From assembly GCA_964242735.1 (NCBI GenBank), contig CAXTAK010000002.1, positions 248,001 to 312,000 of the forward strand: a DNA stretch of 64,000 nucleotides, in the 5' to 3' direction. Source of the stretch: CADCUY01 sp964242735 (GTDB lineage: Bacteria > Actinomycetota > Actinomycetes > Actinomycetales > Quadrisphaeraceae). Both the position numbers and the translations under genes were made by a program. Shown piece after piece: positions 17,131 through 25,384 of this stretch. How positions within the stretch are numbered: position 1 is the first letter of the stretch; each line of letters opens with the position of its first letter. The notes under the pieces were generated by a model. The model was given only the letters and a program-made list of their open reading frames with translations. It searched no databases and had not been told where the DNA came from.

Positions 17131-18687
17131 ATGAGCCAGCAGAGCACCCGGGGCGCCTCGGGCGTCACCTACGCCACCGCCGGCGAGGGGTACTTCGAGA
17201 AGCGCGCACTGGTGCGCTCGGCCGGGTTCTGGGGGCTGTGGGGCATCGGCGTCGCGGCGGTGATCTCCGGGGACTTCTCGGGGTGGAACTTCGGCATCGA
17301 CTCCGCCGGGTGGGGCGGGTTCCTCATCGCGTGCCTGCTCGTCACCGGGATGTACGGCGCGATGCTGTGCAGCATCGGGGAGATGTCGGCGGCGATGCCG
17401 CACACCGGGGGCGCGTACTCCTTCGCCCGCGCGGCGATGGGGCCGTGGGGCGGCTTCGTGACGGGGGTGGCGGAGACCATCGAGTACGTCGCCACCACGG
17501 CGGTCATCGTCTTCTTCTCCGCCTCCTACGCCGACAGCATCACCGACACCCTCTTCGGGCTGTCCCTGCCCGCGTGGGTGTGGTGGGTGCTGCTCTACGC
17601 GGCGTTCCTGGCGCTGAACATCGCGGGGGCCTCGATCTCCTTCCGGTTCGCGCTCGTCGTCGCGCTGGCGTCCATCGCCGTCCTGCTCGTCTTCGCGGTG
17701 ATGGCTGTGACGTCGTCCGCGTTCGACCTGGGCAAGCTGTTCGACGTGGCGCCCGACCCGGGCGCCAGCACCTTCCTGCCGCACGGACTGGCGCCGGTGG
17801 TGCTCGCGATGCCCTTCGCCATGTGGCTGTTCCTCGGCATCGAGGAGCTCCCGCTGGCGGCCGAGGAGGCGCGCACCCCCTCCGCCGACATCCCCCGCGC
17901 GGGGCTGTGGGGCCTCGCCACGCTCGTGGTCACCGGTGGCCTGGTGGTCGTGCTCAACTCGGCGGTCACGGGCGCCGCCGCGCTGGGGACCTCGGCCGAG
18001 CCGCTGCTGGACGGGTTCCGGGCGATCCTGCCGGACAGCGACGTCGCGGCGGTCCTCTCGGCGTTCGCGCTGCTCGGGCTGCTCGCCTCGCTCCAGGGGA
18101 TCATGTACGCCTACGGGCGCAACATCTACTCCCTCTCGCGCGCTGGGTACTACCCCAAGGCCCTGTCGCTGACCGGGACGCGCAAGACGCCGTGGGCGGC
18201 GCTGCTGGCCGGGGCCGCGGTCGGGTTCGTCGCCCTGCTCGTGATCCAGGCCGGCGGCGGGGCGGCCGGCGGCGCCGGGGCGATCGTCCTCAACATCGCG
18301 GTGTGGGGCGCGGTCATCGCCTACGTGCTGCAGATGGTCTCGTTCGTGCTGCTGCGCCGGAGGTTCCCGCGCGCCCACCGCCCGTACCGCAGCCCGGTGG
18401 GCGTGCCCGGCGCGGTGGTCGCCGGGGTCCTCGCGGCCGTGGTCTTCGTCGGCGTCATGCTCAACCCCGCGTACCGGCCGGCGATCCTGGCGATCGTCGT
18501 GGTCTTCGCCGTGGCCGTCGCGGGCTTCGCGGTCTTCGGCCGCCACCGGCTCGTGCTCTCCCCCGAGGAGGAGTACGCGATGACCGGCGGCCTCCACGGC
18601 GACCCGCAGGTCGAGGGGGGCGGCAGCGTGGACGCGGTGGCGCCGTCGACCTCAGCGGCGTCGCGCACCGGCAGCGGCCAGCGGTGA
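17131..18687 (+). CDS. APC-family amine permease, ethanolamine-permease type
   Basis: The 518-residue transporter has about 12 membrane helices. The N-terminus YFEKRALVRSAGFWGLWGIG, then VISGDFSGWNFGI and SAAMPHTGGAYSFARAAMG closely match what I know of the ethanolamine permease (Eat) group of the APC superfamily. AGGAGG (17120-17125) precedes ATG 17131. It is divergent from the ligase gene over a 178-bp gap with a TAGCCT box at 17082-17087. The soluble C-terminal 50 residues are low-complexity. Its last 36 bp overlap the convergent membrane-protein gene. Confidence 0.88.
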   Translation: MSQQSTRGASGVTYATAGEGYFEKRALVRSAGFWGLWGIGVAAVISGDFSGWNFGIDSAGWGGFLIACLLVTGMYGAMLCSIGEMSAAMPHTGGAYSFARAAMGPWGGFVTGVAETIEYVATTAVIVFFSASYADSITDTLFGLSLPAWVWWVLLYAAFLALNIAGASISFRFALVVALASIAVLLVFAVMAVTSSAFDLGKLFDVAPDPGASTFLPHGLAPVVLAMPFAMWLFLGIEELPLAAEEARTPSADIPRAGLWGLATLVVTGGLVVVLNSAVTGAAALGTSAEPLLDGFRAILPDSDVAAVLSAFALLGLLASLQGIMYAYGRNIYSLSRAGYYPKALSLTGTRKTPWAALLAGAAVGFVALLVIQAGGGAAGGAGAIVLNIAVWGAVIAYVLQMVSFVLLRRRFPRAHRPYRSPVGVPGAVVAGVLAAVVFVGVMLNPAYRPAILAIVVVFAVAVAGFAVFGRHRLVLSPEEEYAMTGGLHGDPQVEGGGSVDAVAPSTSAASRTGSGQR

Positions 18688-19242
18688 CGGCAGGCGGCGC
18701 CCACGCCCCGGTGCCCCACTCCTCGGTGCCCCACTCCTCGCAGCCCCACGCCCCCCGGGGCTGATGCCTCCACCGGTGCGGGCGGGCGGGCGCACCAGGC
18801 GACGCTCGGCCTGACCGACGGCCACGTGCCCGGCGACGGCGACCACCACGCCGGTGGTGACGACGGCCCACACCGGGGCGCCGGCGCGGAGCACCGCCAC
18901 GACGGTGAAGCCGTCGGCGAGGCCGACGAGGGTGAAGCCGACGTGGTGCACCCACCGGGGGGACGGCGCCGCACCGTCCGCCGGCCGGTGGTGGCCGGCG
19001 AGCCAGCCGCGGGCGCACACCACCGCGCCCAGCACCGCCAGGGCGGTGAACGCCGCACGCCCCGCCGCGGGTGTGCCGGCCCAGGTGACGGCGACGGCGA
19101 GGACGAGGGCGACCTGCGTGGTGAGCAGCGACCACCGGTAGGCGCTGTAGCCGCGACCGCGGGGCAGGGCGAGCGCCCCGGCGCCGAGCGCGAGCGTCCC
19201 GGCGGCGGCGTGCACCGTGATGAGCGCGTCGTGGGCGGTCAC
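18652..19242 (-). CDS. Multi-pass membrane protein, DUF2306-like
   Basis: A 196-residue protein with five likely membrane segments (ALITVHAAAGTLALGAGALA, LTTQVALVLAVAVTWAG, AAFTALAVLGAVVCARGWLA and two more). The His-rich first helix recalls DUF2306/DUF2269-type proteins, but I am not certain. GTG 19242 overlaps the stop of the DUF4188 gene by GTGA. The C-terminal tail from about residue 152 is Gly/Arg-rich, contains the translation of a 15-bp tandem repeat and overlaps the permease end, so the true end may have been extended by mutation. Confidence 0.6.
   Translation of the reverse strand: MTAHDALITVHAAAGTLALGAGALALPRGRGYSAYRWSLLTTQVALVLAVAVTWAGTPAAGRAAFTALAVLGAVVCARGWLAGHHRPADGAAPSPRWVHHVGFTLVGLADGFTVVAVLRAGAPVWAVVTTGVVVAVAGHVAVGQAERRLVRPPARTGGGISPGGRGAARSGAPRSGAPGRGRRLPSPLAAAGARRR
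18711..18740. repeat. Two tandem copies of a 15-bp unit
   Basis: GTGCCCCACTCCTCG occurs at 18711-18725 and again at 18726-18740, followed by a partial third copy. It lies just after the permease stop, inside the tail of the opposing membrane-protein gene. Confidence 0.85.
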
Positions 19243-19715
19243 GACCCCTCGAGGCGCTGACGGGCGGTGCTGCGGCGGGCAGTCACCGGCGCCGGCCCGG
19301 TGGCCGCCGCCAGGCCCATGAGCGGCGTGTCGACGTAGACGCTCTCGTGACCGCCGGCGGGCACGACGTAGGTCTCGTGCCAGATGCCCACGGAGGCGTT
19401 GCCGCGGGCGCGACGGTTGAACGCCGACCACGCCGGGCGGTGCTGGGAGGCGGTGTCGGCGGCGTAGGCGTGGAGGTCCTCGACGGCGCGCCAGTACTGG
19501 ATGACGGTGGGCCCGCCCGCGCCCATCACCAGCTGCTCGTCGAGGAAGCCCCGGGCCGGGTCGGCGTGCAGCTCGCGCAGCATCCGCGGCATCGCCGCGA
19601 GCACCGGCAGCCACCGGTCGAGGCGCCACGGCTGGTTGACGCGCATGCCGATGAGGAAGACGACGAGCCCGCCGTCGTGGTCGTGGGTCCAGCGACCCCG
19701 CTGCACTGCTGACAC
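19239..19715 (-). CDS. DUF4188 family protein
   Basis: The 158-residue protein reads VVFLIGMRVNQPWRLDRWLP, then MLRELHADPARGFLD and later GIWHETYVVPAGGHESVYVD, which I recognise as DUF4188, a ferredoxin-like family related to small monooxygenases. No biochemical role is established. GTG 19715 follows GGAGG by seven bases. It is driven by a consensus promoter inside the nested palindrome and is divergent from a MerR regulator that very likely controls it. Confidence 0.82.
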   Translation of the reverse strand: MSAVQRGRWTHDHDGGLVVFLIGMRVNQPWRLDRWLPVLAAMPRMLRELHADPARGFLDEQLVMGAGGPTVIQYWRAVEDLHAYAADTASQHRPAWSAFNRRARGNASVGIWHETYVVPAGGHESVYVDTPLMGLAAATGPAPVTARRSTARQRLEGS

Positions 19716-19733
19716 GATGCGCCTCCGGTCCTC

Positions 19734-19784
19734 ACATGGATAGTGCTGCTCGCCGATACTGGCGAGCCGTACTCTCCATGTCAA
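19734..19784. promoter_or_regulatory. Nested palindromic operator and promoter of the DUF4188/MerR divergon
   Basis: Outer arms ACATGGATAGT (19734-19744) and ACTCTCCATGT (19771-19781) match at 10 of 11 positions. Inner arms GCTCGCC (19748-19754) and GGCGAGC (19761-19767) are perfect. Both pairs share the centre 19757.5. On the minus strand a perfect TTGACA (19784-19779) and CAGTAT (19761-19756) with a 17-bp spacer lie inside it and point to the DUF4188 gene. It is a good candidate operator for the adjacent MerR protein. Confidence 0.75.
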
Positions 19785-19813
19785 CCCGTGGGAGCGACGA
19801 GCGTGGAGGTGCG

Positions 19814-20419
19814 GTGAGGATCGGCGAGCTGTCGCGCCGCACCGGTGTGCCGGTGGCGACGATCAAGTTCTACCTGCGCGAGGGGCTGCTGCCGCCCGGG
19901 CGCAGCACCGCTCCCACGCAGGCGCTCTACGACGAGAGCCACGAGCAGCGCCTGCGCCTGGTGCGCGCGCTCGTGGGGGTGGGCGTGTCGCTGGCATCGG
20001 TGCGCGCTGTCCTCGCCGCGGTCGATGACCCGCCGGCGAGCCGGCACGACGTGCTCGGTGTCGCGCACGACGCCCTGCCGCCGCACGCGCCGGACGACGT
20101 GGACGTCACCGAGGCGCTCGCGGTGGTCGACGAGCTCGGGTGGCGGGTGCACCCGGTCTCGTCGTCGCTCCGCCAGCTCGCCGTGGCGCTGGACGCCGCG
20201 CGGGCGGTCGGGATCCCCGTGACGGCGGAGCGCCTCGCCGCCTACGGGCAGGCGATGCAGCTGGTGGCGTCGCACGAGGTGGCCGGGGTGCCGACGACGT
20301 CCGCGGAGGAGGCGGTCAGGTACGTCGTCCTGGGGACGGCGATGTACGAGCCGGTGATCCTCGCGCTGCGCCGACTGGCGCAGCAGGACGCCAGCGCCGC
20401 TCTCGACGCCCTCCCGTGA
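19814..20419 (+). CDS. MerR-family transcriptional regulator
   Basis: The 201-residue protein starts VRIGELSRRTGVPVATIKFY, a canonical MerR winged helix, followed by LREGLLPPGR, the wing, and a dimerisation helix. The C-terminal half is an unrecognised all-alpha effector domain. GTG 19814 with GGAGG at 19805-19809 fits the domain start; an upstream ATG at 19778 lies inside the operator arm and is less likely. Probably autoregulatory and controlling the divergent DUF4188-membrane protein pair. Confidence 0.85.
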   Translation: MRIGELSRRTGVPVATIKFYLREGLLPPGRSTAPTQALYDESHEQRLRLVRALVGVGVSLASVRAVLAAVDDPPASRHDVLGVAHDALPPHAPDDVDVTEALAVVDELGWRVHPVSSSLRQLAVALDAARAVGIPVTAERLAAYGQAMQLVASHEVAGVPTTSAEEAVRYVVLGTAMYEPVILALRRLAQQDASAALDALP

Positions 20420-20520
20420 CCGCTCGGGCCGCGCTCGCCACCACGACGGCGTCCCACGGGGCGCGCTCGCCACGACGAGTGCGCGAGGGGTGGGGACGGA
20501 CGGCAGCGGCCGGACGCACG

Positions 20521-20555
20521 AGCGCCCGGCGCACCACAGAGGTGCACCGGGCGCT
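20521..20555 (-). terminator. Terminator hairpin after tRNA-Glu
   Basis: Arms of 15 bases (AGCGCCCGGCGCACC / GGTGCACCGGGCGCT) pair with one mismatch around a five-base loop. It lies 29 bp past the 3' end of tRNA-Glu and also faces the end of the MerR gene, so it may serve both directions. Confidence 0.8.
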
Positions 20556-20583
20556 GATCGCTACGCGCTGCGTGACGCAGGAG

Positions 20584-20656
20584 TAGCCCCGACGGGATTC
20601 GAACCCGCGCTACCGCCTTGAGAGGGCGGCGTGCTAGGCCACTACACAACGGGGCC
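20584..20656 (-). tRNA. tRNA-Glu (anticodon CTC)
   Basis: Full cloverleaf of 73 nt: acceptor GGCCCCG/CGGGGCT with a G-U first pair, D arm GTGT..GCAC, anticodon stem CCGCC/GGCGG with loop CTCTCAA, and T arm GCGGG-TTCGAAT-CCCGT. No CCA is encoded. It is read from the same strand as gltX and follows tRNA-Gln by one base. Confidence 0.95.
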
Positions 20657-20657
20657 G

Positions 20658-20729
20658 CTGGGGTACCAGGACTCGAACCTAGACTAGCTGAACCAGAATC
20701 AGGCGTGCTGCCAATTACACCATACCCCA
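20658..20729 (-). tRNA. tRNA-Gln (anticodon CTG)
   Basis: A 72-nt cloverleaf: acceptor TGGGGTA/TACCCCA, D arm GTGT..GCAC, anticodon loop TTCTGGT, T arm CTAGG-TTCGAGT-CCTGG. The first pair of the anticodon stem is a C-C mismatch (positions 27-43). No CCA is encoded. With gatCAB in the window it is presumably charged by GltX as Glu-tRNA-Gln and then amidated. Confidence 0.95.
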
Positions 20730-20756
20730 CTGCTACGAGGCGGGACTGAGCTGAGC

Positions 20757-21830
20757 TCAGCGCCCCACCGGTGACGACTGTACCGGACCCGGCGCCCCCC
20801 TCGGCAGGACCCGCCCGTCGCCCGGCCGTGGCGGCAGCAGCGCCGTCTGCGTCCGCTGCAGGCGCCGCCGCCGGGCCAACCGGTCGAGCACGACGACGAG
20901 CAGCGACAGGGCCACCATGTCGAGGGCGAACTGCGCGAACGTCGCGTCGGTGACCAGCAGCGCGTCGGCGAGCCCCCCGGTGAGCACCGTCGGCACGAAG
21001 ATCACCATGTTGTTCAGCGCGTGCACCGCGACGGCCGCCTCGAGCCCGCCGGTGCGCCACACCAGGATCGAGGCGACGACCCCGAACCCGAAGCGGTCGG
21101 CGAACAGCCACGGGCCCTGCGAGCCGTGGGCCACCGCGAACAGCGTCGCCGACACCGCACCCGCGACCAGAGCCCCGACCACCGGCCGGGCGAACCACGA
21201 GCCGACCGCCTGGCTCAGCCACCCCCGGAAGAAGTACTCCTCCCCCGCCGCCTGCAGCGGCGTGGTCAGCAGCACCACCACGAGCAGGGCCACCGCCTGC
21301 CGCTCGGGGGCGTACGGCGCGGGCTCCAGCACGAAGTACACGCCGGTGAAGACGCTCGTGAGCACCAGGGACACCACCGCGGCGTTCAGCAGCCACCGCC
21401 ACCGCACCCCGCCGACGACCGAGGAGACGAAGCGCGGGCGCCACTGGTGGCCGGCCCACACCGCGAGCCCCGCGAGGGGGATGCCGACGGCCAGGAAGAG
21501 GTTCTGCACCAGGAACGTCCACCACGTCGCCACGAGCAGCGCCTCACCGGCGTCCGTGGCCAGGTCGGCGCCGCTGATCGCCGGATCGAGGACGACGCCC
21601 ACGACGAAGGCCGCGGCCACCAGGAGCGTCGCGACCAGCACACCCCCCAGCACCACCGCCAGGGACACCAGAGGGCGCCACCACCGGTGCTGCGCGCCGC
21701 GCAGGAGCTGGGTGTGCGGGCGCGGCAGCCCCTGCGGCGGCGACACCGCTGCGGGCGGCCACCCCACCAGCTGCTGGCGCCCCGCTCCTGGTGGCGGTTG
21801 CGGCACGGGGTGGGGGTGGGACGAACTCAC
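20757..21830 (-). CDS. CPBP (CAAX protease/bacteriocin-processing) intramembrane metalloprotease
   Basis: The 357-residue protein has a Pro-rich cytoplasmic N-terminus and about eight membrane helices. The conserved motifs are present: EEYFFRG (EExxxR), FAVAHGSQ and HALNNMV, which hold the metal-binding Glu/His/Asn. GTG 21830 overlaps the gltX stop by GTGA; the long frame further upstream is shadow. The substrate of bacterial members is rarely known. Confidence 0.87.
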   Translation of the reverse strand: MSSSHPHPVPQPPPGAGRQQLVGWPPAAVSPPQGLPRPHTQLLRGAQHRWWRPLVSLAVVLGGVLVATLLVAAAFVVGVVLDPAISGADLATDAGEALLVATWWTFLVQNLFLAVGIPLAGLAVWAGHQWRPRFVSSVVGGVRWRWLLNAAVVSLVLTSVFTGVYFVLEPAPYAPERQAVALLVVVLLTTPLQAAGEEYFFRGWLSQAVGSWFARPVVGALVAGAVSATLFAVAHGSQGPWLFADRFGFGVVASILVWRTGGLEAAVAVHALNNMVIFVPTVLTGGLADALLVTDATFAQFALDMVALSLLVVVLDRLARRRRLQRTQTALLPPRPGDGRVLPRGAPGPVQSSPVGR

Positions 21831-23332
21831 CCGCTCAGGCTCGCACGCAGCGCTGACAGTCGCGCCAGCGCGCTGGACCGGCCCAGGATCTCGAGGGACT
21901 CGAACAGCGGGGGCGAGACCCGGCGTCCGGTCACGGCGGTGCGCACCGGTCCGAAGGCGGACTTGGGCTTGATGCCCAGGCCCTCCACCAGCGCCTCGCG
22001 CAGCGCGGACTCGATGGCCGAGGCCTCCCACGCCTGCACGCCGGCCAGCGCGGACGTCGCGGCGTCCAGCACATCGGTCGCCTCAGGGCGCAGGGCGCCG
22101 CGCGCGTCGTCCTCGACCACCAGGTCGTCGTCGCCGGTGAAGAGGAACGCCAGCATCGGCGGCGCCTCCCCGAGCAGGGCGATGCGCTCCTGCACCAGGG
22201 GGGCGGCGGCGCTCAGCACGTCCAGCTGCCCCTCGCTCAGGTGCTCGCCCACCAGGCCCGCCGCGCGCAGGTGCGGCACGAGGCGGTCGCGGAAGTCCTC
22301 CGGCGCCAGGAGCCGGATGTGCGCGCCGTTGACGGCCTCGGCCTTGGCCAGGTCGAAGCGCGCCGGTGCGGCGTTCACCGCCGAGACGTCGAAGGCCGCG
22401 ACCAGCTCGGCGGGGCTGAAGACGTCGCGGTCGGGGGCGATGGACCACCCGAGCAGGGACAGGTAGTTCAGCAGCCCCTCGGGCACGAAGCCCCGCTCGC
22501 GGTGGCGGAACAGGTCGCTCTCGGGGTCGCGCTTGGACAGCTTCCGCGTGCCCTCGCCGAGCACGAAGGGCAGGTGCCCGAACACCGGCACGGCGTCGGT
22601 GACGCCGATGGCGATCAGCGACTCGTACAGGGCCACCTGGCGCGGGGTGGAGGACAGCAGGTCCTCGCCGCGCAGCACGTGGGTGATGCGCATGAGCGCG
22701 TCGTCGACGGGGTTGACCAGGGTGTACAGGGGGGCGCCGGTGGCCCGGGCGAGCACCGGGTCCGGCGTCGCCCCGGCGGGGAAGGTGATGGTGCCGCGCA
22801 CGAGGTCGTCGACGACGATGTCCCGGTCGGGCATCCGCAGGCGCAGCACCGGCTCCCGCCCCTGCGCGCTCAGCGCCGAGCGGGCGGCGTCGTCGAGGTC
22901 GCGGTCGGCGCCGTCGTAGCCGAGCTTGGGGTCACGGCCGGCGGCCCGGTGGCGGGCCTCGACCTCCTCGGGGGTGGAGAAGGACTCGTACGCGTGGCCC
23001 GCCGCGCGCAGGCGGGCGAGGACGTCGGCGTAGACGGCGCCGCGCTGGGACTGCCGGTAGGGGCCGTGGGGGCCGCCGACCTCCACGCCCTCGTCCCAGT
23101 CCAGGCCGAGCCACCGCATCGCCTCGAGGAGCTGGTGGTAGCTCTCCTCGGAGTCGCGGGCCGCGTCGGTGTCCTCGATGCGGAACACCAGCGTCCCGCC
23201 GTGGTGGCGGGCGTGGGCCCAGTTGAACAGCGCCGTCCTGATCAGACCCACGTGCGGGACGCCGGTCGGGCTGGGGCAGAACCTGACCCGGACGGCGCTG
23301 CCGGTGACCGGCCCGGTGCCGGGACCGGTCAT
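21827..23332 (-). CDS. gltX: Glutamyl-tRNA synthetase
   Basis: Class I synthetase of 501 residues. HIGH-type motif CPSPTGVPHVG, KMSKS-type KLSKRDPES, and RIEDTDAARDSEESY. It charges tRNA-Glu and, as a non-discriminating enzyme in organisms without GlnRS, tRNA-Gln; both tRNAs lie downstream on the same strand. Its ATG shares four bases with the stop of the FAH-family gene, so the group FAH-gltX-CPBP-tRNAs may be one transcript. Confidence 0.96.
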   Translation of the reverse strand: MTGPGTGPVTGSAVRVRFCPSPTGVPHVGLIRTALFNWAHARHHGGTLVFRIEDTDAARDSEESYHQLLEAMRWLGLDWDEGVEVGGPHGPYRQSQRGAVYADVLARLRAAGHAYESFSTPEEVEARHRAAGRDPKLGYDGADRDLDDAARSALSAQGREPVLRLRMPDRDIVVDDLVRGTITFPAGATPDPVLARATGAPLYTLVNPVDDALMRITHVLRGEDLLSSTPRQVALYESLIAIGVTDAVPVFGHLPFVLGEGTRKLSKRDPESDLFRHRERGFVPEGLLNYLSLLGWSIAPDRDVFSPAELVAAFDVSAVNAAPARFDLAKAEAVNGAHIRLLAPEDFRDRLVPHLRAAGLVGEHLSEGQLDVLSAAAPLVQERIALLGEAPPMLAFLFTGDDDLVVEDDARGALRPEATDVLDAATSALAGVQAWEASAIESALREALVEGLGIKPKSAFGPVRTAVTGRRVSPPLFESLEILGRSSALARLSALRASLSG

Positions 23333-24105
23333 CGCGCCACCACGGGGTTGCTCAGGGTGCCGATGCCCTCGATCTCGACCTCGACGCGCTGCCCGGCCAC
23401 CAGGGGCCCGACACCGGCGGGCGTTCCGGTGAGGATCACGTCACCGGGCAGCAGGGTGAAGGCGGTGCTGACGTGGGAGACCAGCTCGGCGACGTCGAAG
23501 ACCATGTCCGAGGTGCGCCCGTCCTGGACGACCACCCCGTCGAGCCGGGTGGTCAGGCGCAGGTCCCCGACGTCGAGGTCCGGGACGATGTAGGGACCCA
23601 GGGGGCACGAGGTGTCGAAGCCCTTGGCCCGGGCCCACTGCCCGTCGCCGCGCTGCCAGTCGCGGGCGGTGACGTCGTTGGCGACCGTGTACCCGAGGAC
23701 CACCTCGGGCACCCGCTGGCGCGGCACGTCCTTGCAGACCCGGCCGATGACGACGGCCAGCTCGCCCTCGTAGTGCACCTCGTTGGAGCCGGCGGGCAGC
23801 ACGATCGGGTCGCCGGGGCCGATCACCGCGGTGTTCGGGGTCAGGAACACCAGCGGCTCGGCCGGCACCTCGTTGCCGCCCTCGCGGGCGTGCGCGGCGT
23901 AGTTGCGGCCGATGCCGACCACCTTGCTGCGCGGGATGACGGGGGCCAGCAGGCGCGCGTCGGCCAGCGGCAGCTGCTCGCCCGTGGCCTGGAGGGGGGC
24001 GTAGAGCGGATCCCCCACGACGACGTGGAGGACCTCCTGACCCGCCTCGCCCTCGACGAGGCCGAAGCGGGGGTCCTCACCCGTGGTGAACCTGGCGATG
24101 CGCAT
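23329..24105 (-). CDS. Fumarylacetoacetate hydrolase family protein
   Basis: The 258-residue protein has KVVGIGRNYAAHAREGG, NEVHYEGELAVVIGR (metal-binding Glu pair), VANDVTARDWQ and LLPGDVILTGTPAGVG, the core of the FAH fold. Members act as hydrolases, decarboxylases or isomerases on oxo-acids; the exact substrate cannot be told. It sits immediately before gltX in many actinomycetes. ATG 24105 is preceded by TACGCT at six bases, so it appears leaderless. The frame upstream to 25056 is antisense shadow. Confidence 0.9.
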   Translation of the reverse strand: MRIARFTTGEDPRFGLVEGEAGQEVLHVVVGDPLYAPLQATGEQLPLADARLLAPVIPRSKVVGIGRNYAAHAREGGNEVPAEPLVFLTPNTAVIGPGDPIVLPAGSNEVHYEGELAVVIGRVCKDVPRQRVPEVVLGYTVANDVTARDWQRGDGQWARAKGFDTSCPLGPYIVPDLDVGDLRLTTRLDGVVVQDGRTSDMVFDVAELVSHVSTAFTLLPGDVILTGTPAGVGPLVAGQRVEVEIEGIGTLSNPVVAR

Positions 24106-24111
24106 CCGCCG

Positions 24112-24117
24112 AGCGTA
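24112..24117 (-). promoter_or_regulatory. -10 element of the FAH-family gene (leaderless)
   Basis: TACGCT on the minus strand, six bases before the ATG. Confidence 0.55.
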
Positions 24118-24216
24118 GGGGCGCCCCCAGCGGACGGATCCGCGGCGAGGGCGCCCACCGCGCCCGCCTCGAGCGGAGCAGTCATCACTGTCAGTGCTGG
24201 GTGGCACCGTCTGGGG

Positions 24217-25326
24217 ATGCTGACGCGCTGCTCGATCGTCCCGCCCTACCTGCTCGACGCGATGGCCGAGGCCGGCCTGCGCGGCGCCCTCGTCGAACCG
24301 GCCCGACGCACCGACGCGCGGTTGCGCGGCGAGCGCTCGGCTCGGGGACGGCGCCCGGCCGCGGCGGTCGAGCCCGGCCCGCAGCGCACGGTCAGCGACG
24401 CGGGCGGGAGCACGGACCTGCCCGGCCGCGTCGTCCGCACCGAGGGCGCACCGGCCACGGGTGACGCTGCGGTGGACGAGGCCTACGACGGGCTCGGGGC
24501 CACCTGCGCCCTGCTGCTGGACGCCTACGGGCGAGACTCCGTCGACGGCGCCGGTCGCCCGCTGCCGGCGACGGTGCACTACGGGCGGGACTACGACAAC
24601 GCGTTCTGGGACGGCGAGCGCATGGTCTTCGGTGACGGGGACGGGGAGGTCTTCACCCGCTTCACCGCCTCGGTGACCGTCATCGGCCACGAGCTGGCGC
24701 ACGGCGTCGTCCAGTACACCGCCGACCTGGCCTACCACGGCCAGTCCGGGGCGCTCAACGAGTCCGTCGCCGACGTCTTGGGGACGCTCGTGGAGCAGTA
24801 CGCCGCGGGCCAGAGCGCCGACGAGGCGACCTGGCTGATCGGCGCGGGCCTGTTCCTCCCGAGCGTGCGGGGCGTGGCGCTGCGCTCCATGGCCGCTCCC
24901 GGCACCGCCTACGACGACCCGGTGATCGGCCGCGACCCCCAGCCCGCCCACTACGACGACCTCGTCGTCACCGAGGAGGACGACGGAGGGGTGCACATCA
25001 ACTCCGGCATCCCCAACCGGGCCTTCCACCTGGCCGCGACCGCGCTCGGCGGCCACGCGTGGGAGCGCGCGGGCCAGGTCTGGTACGACGCGCTGACCGA
25101 CCCCTCCCTGAGCGCCGACGCGGACTTCACGGCCTTCGCGGGCGTGACGGTGGCCGTGGCCGCCCGCCGGTTCGGACGGGCCTCGGAGGAGGTCGCGGCG
25201 GTACGGTCGGGGTGGGACGAGGTGGGTGTGGCGCTGCCGGCGGAGATCGGTGACGCCGTGCCCGCGGCGCAGTCACCAGACGGCGACCCGGATGCGTCGG
25301 ACGGGGACCTCGAGGCATCCGACTGA
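24217..25326 (+). CDS. Protealysin-like M4 metalloprotease
   Basis: Zinc protease of 369 residues: HELAH at 158-162 and the third ligand E182 in NESVADVLG; the catalytic His lies in GGVHINSGIPNRAFH. There is no signal peptide. The short N-terminus carries IVPPYLLDAM, the PPL-type motif of protealysin precursors, so the enzyme is probably folded inside the cell with a short propeptide. ATG 24217 has no Shine-Dalgarno; a CACCGT box lies six bases upstream. The next gene encodes an emfourin-type inhibitor. Confidence 0.9.
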   Translation: MLTRCSIVPPYLLDAMAEAGLRGALVEPARRTDARLRGERSARGRRPAAAVEPGPQRTVSDAGGSTDLPGRVVRTEGAPATGDAAVDEAYDGLGATCALLLDAYGRDSVDGAGRPLPATVHYGRDYDNAFWDGERMVFGDGDGEVFTRFTASVTVIGHELAHGVVQYTADLAYHGQSGALNESVADVLGTLVEQYAAGQSADEATWLIGAGLFLPSVRGVALRSMAAPGTAYDDPVIGRDPQPAHYDDLVVTEEDDGGVHINSGIPNRAFHLAATALGGHAWERAGQVWYDALTDPSLSADADFTAFAGVTVAVAARRFGRASEEVAAVRSGWDEVGVALPAEIGDAVPAAQSPDGDPDASDGDLEASD

Positions 25327-25384
25327 GGCTCACCCCGTCCGAGCGGGACACGGCCCCGCCGGCGGAGCGATGACAGGAGCACGG

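Noticed and set aside
18711..18740. 15-bp direct repeat as a CRISPR-like or integration site
   Set aside because: Only two adjacent copies without spacers, and no integrase or cas gene nearby.
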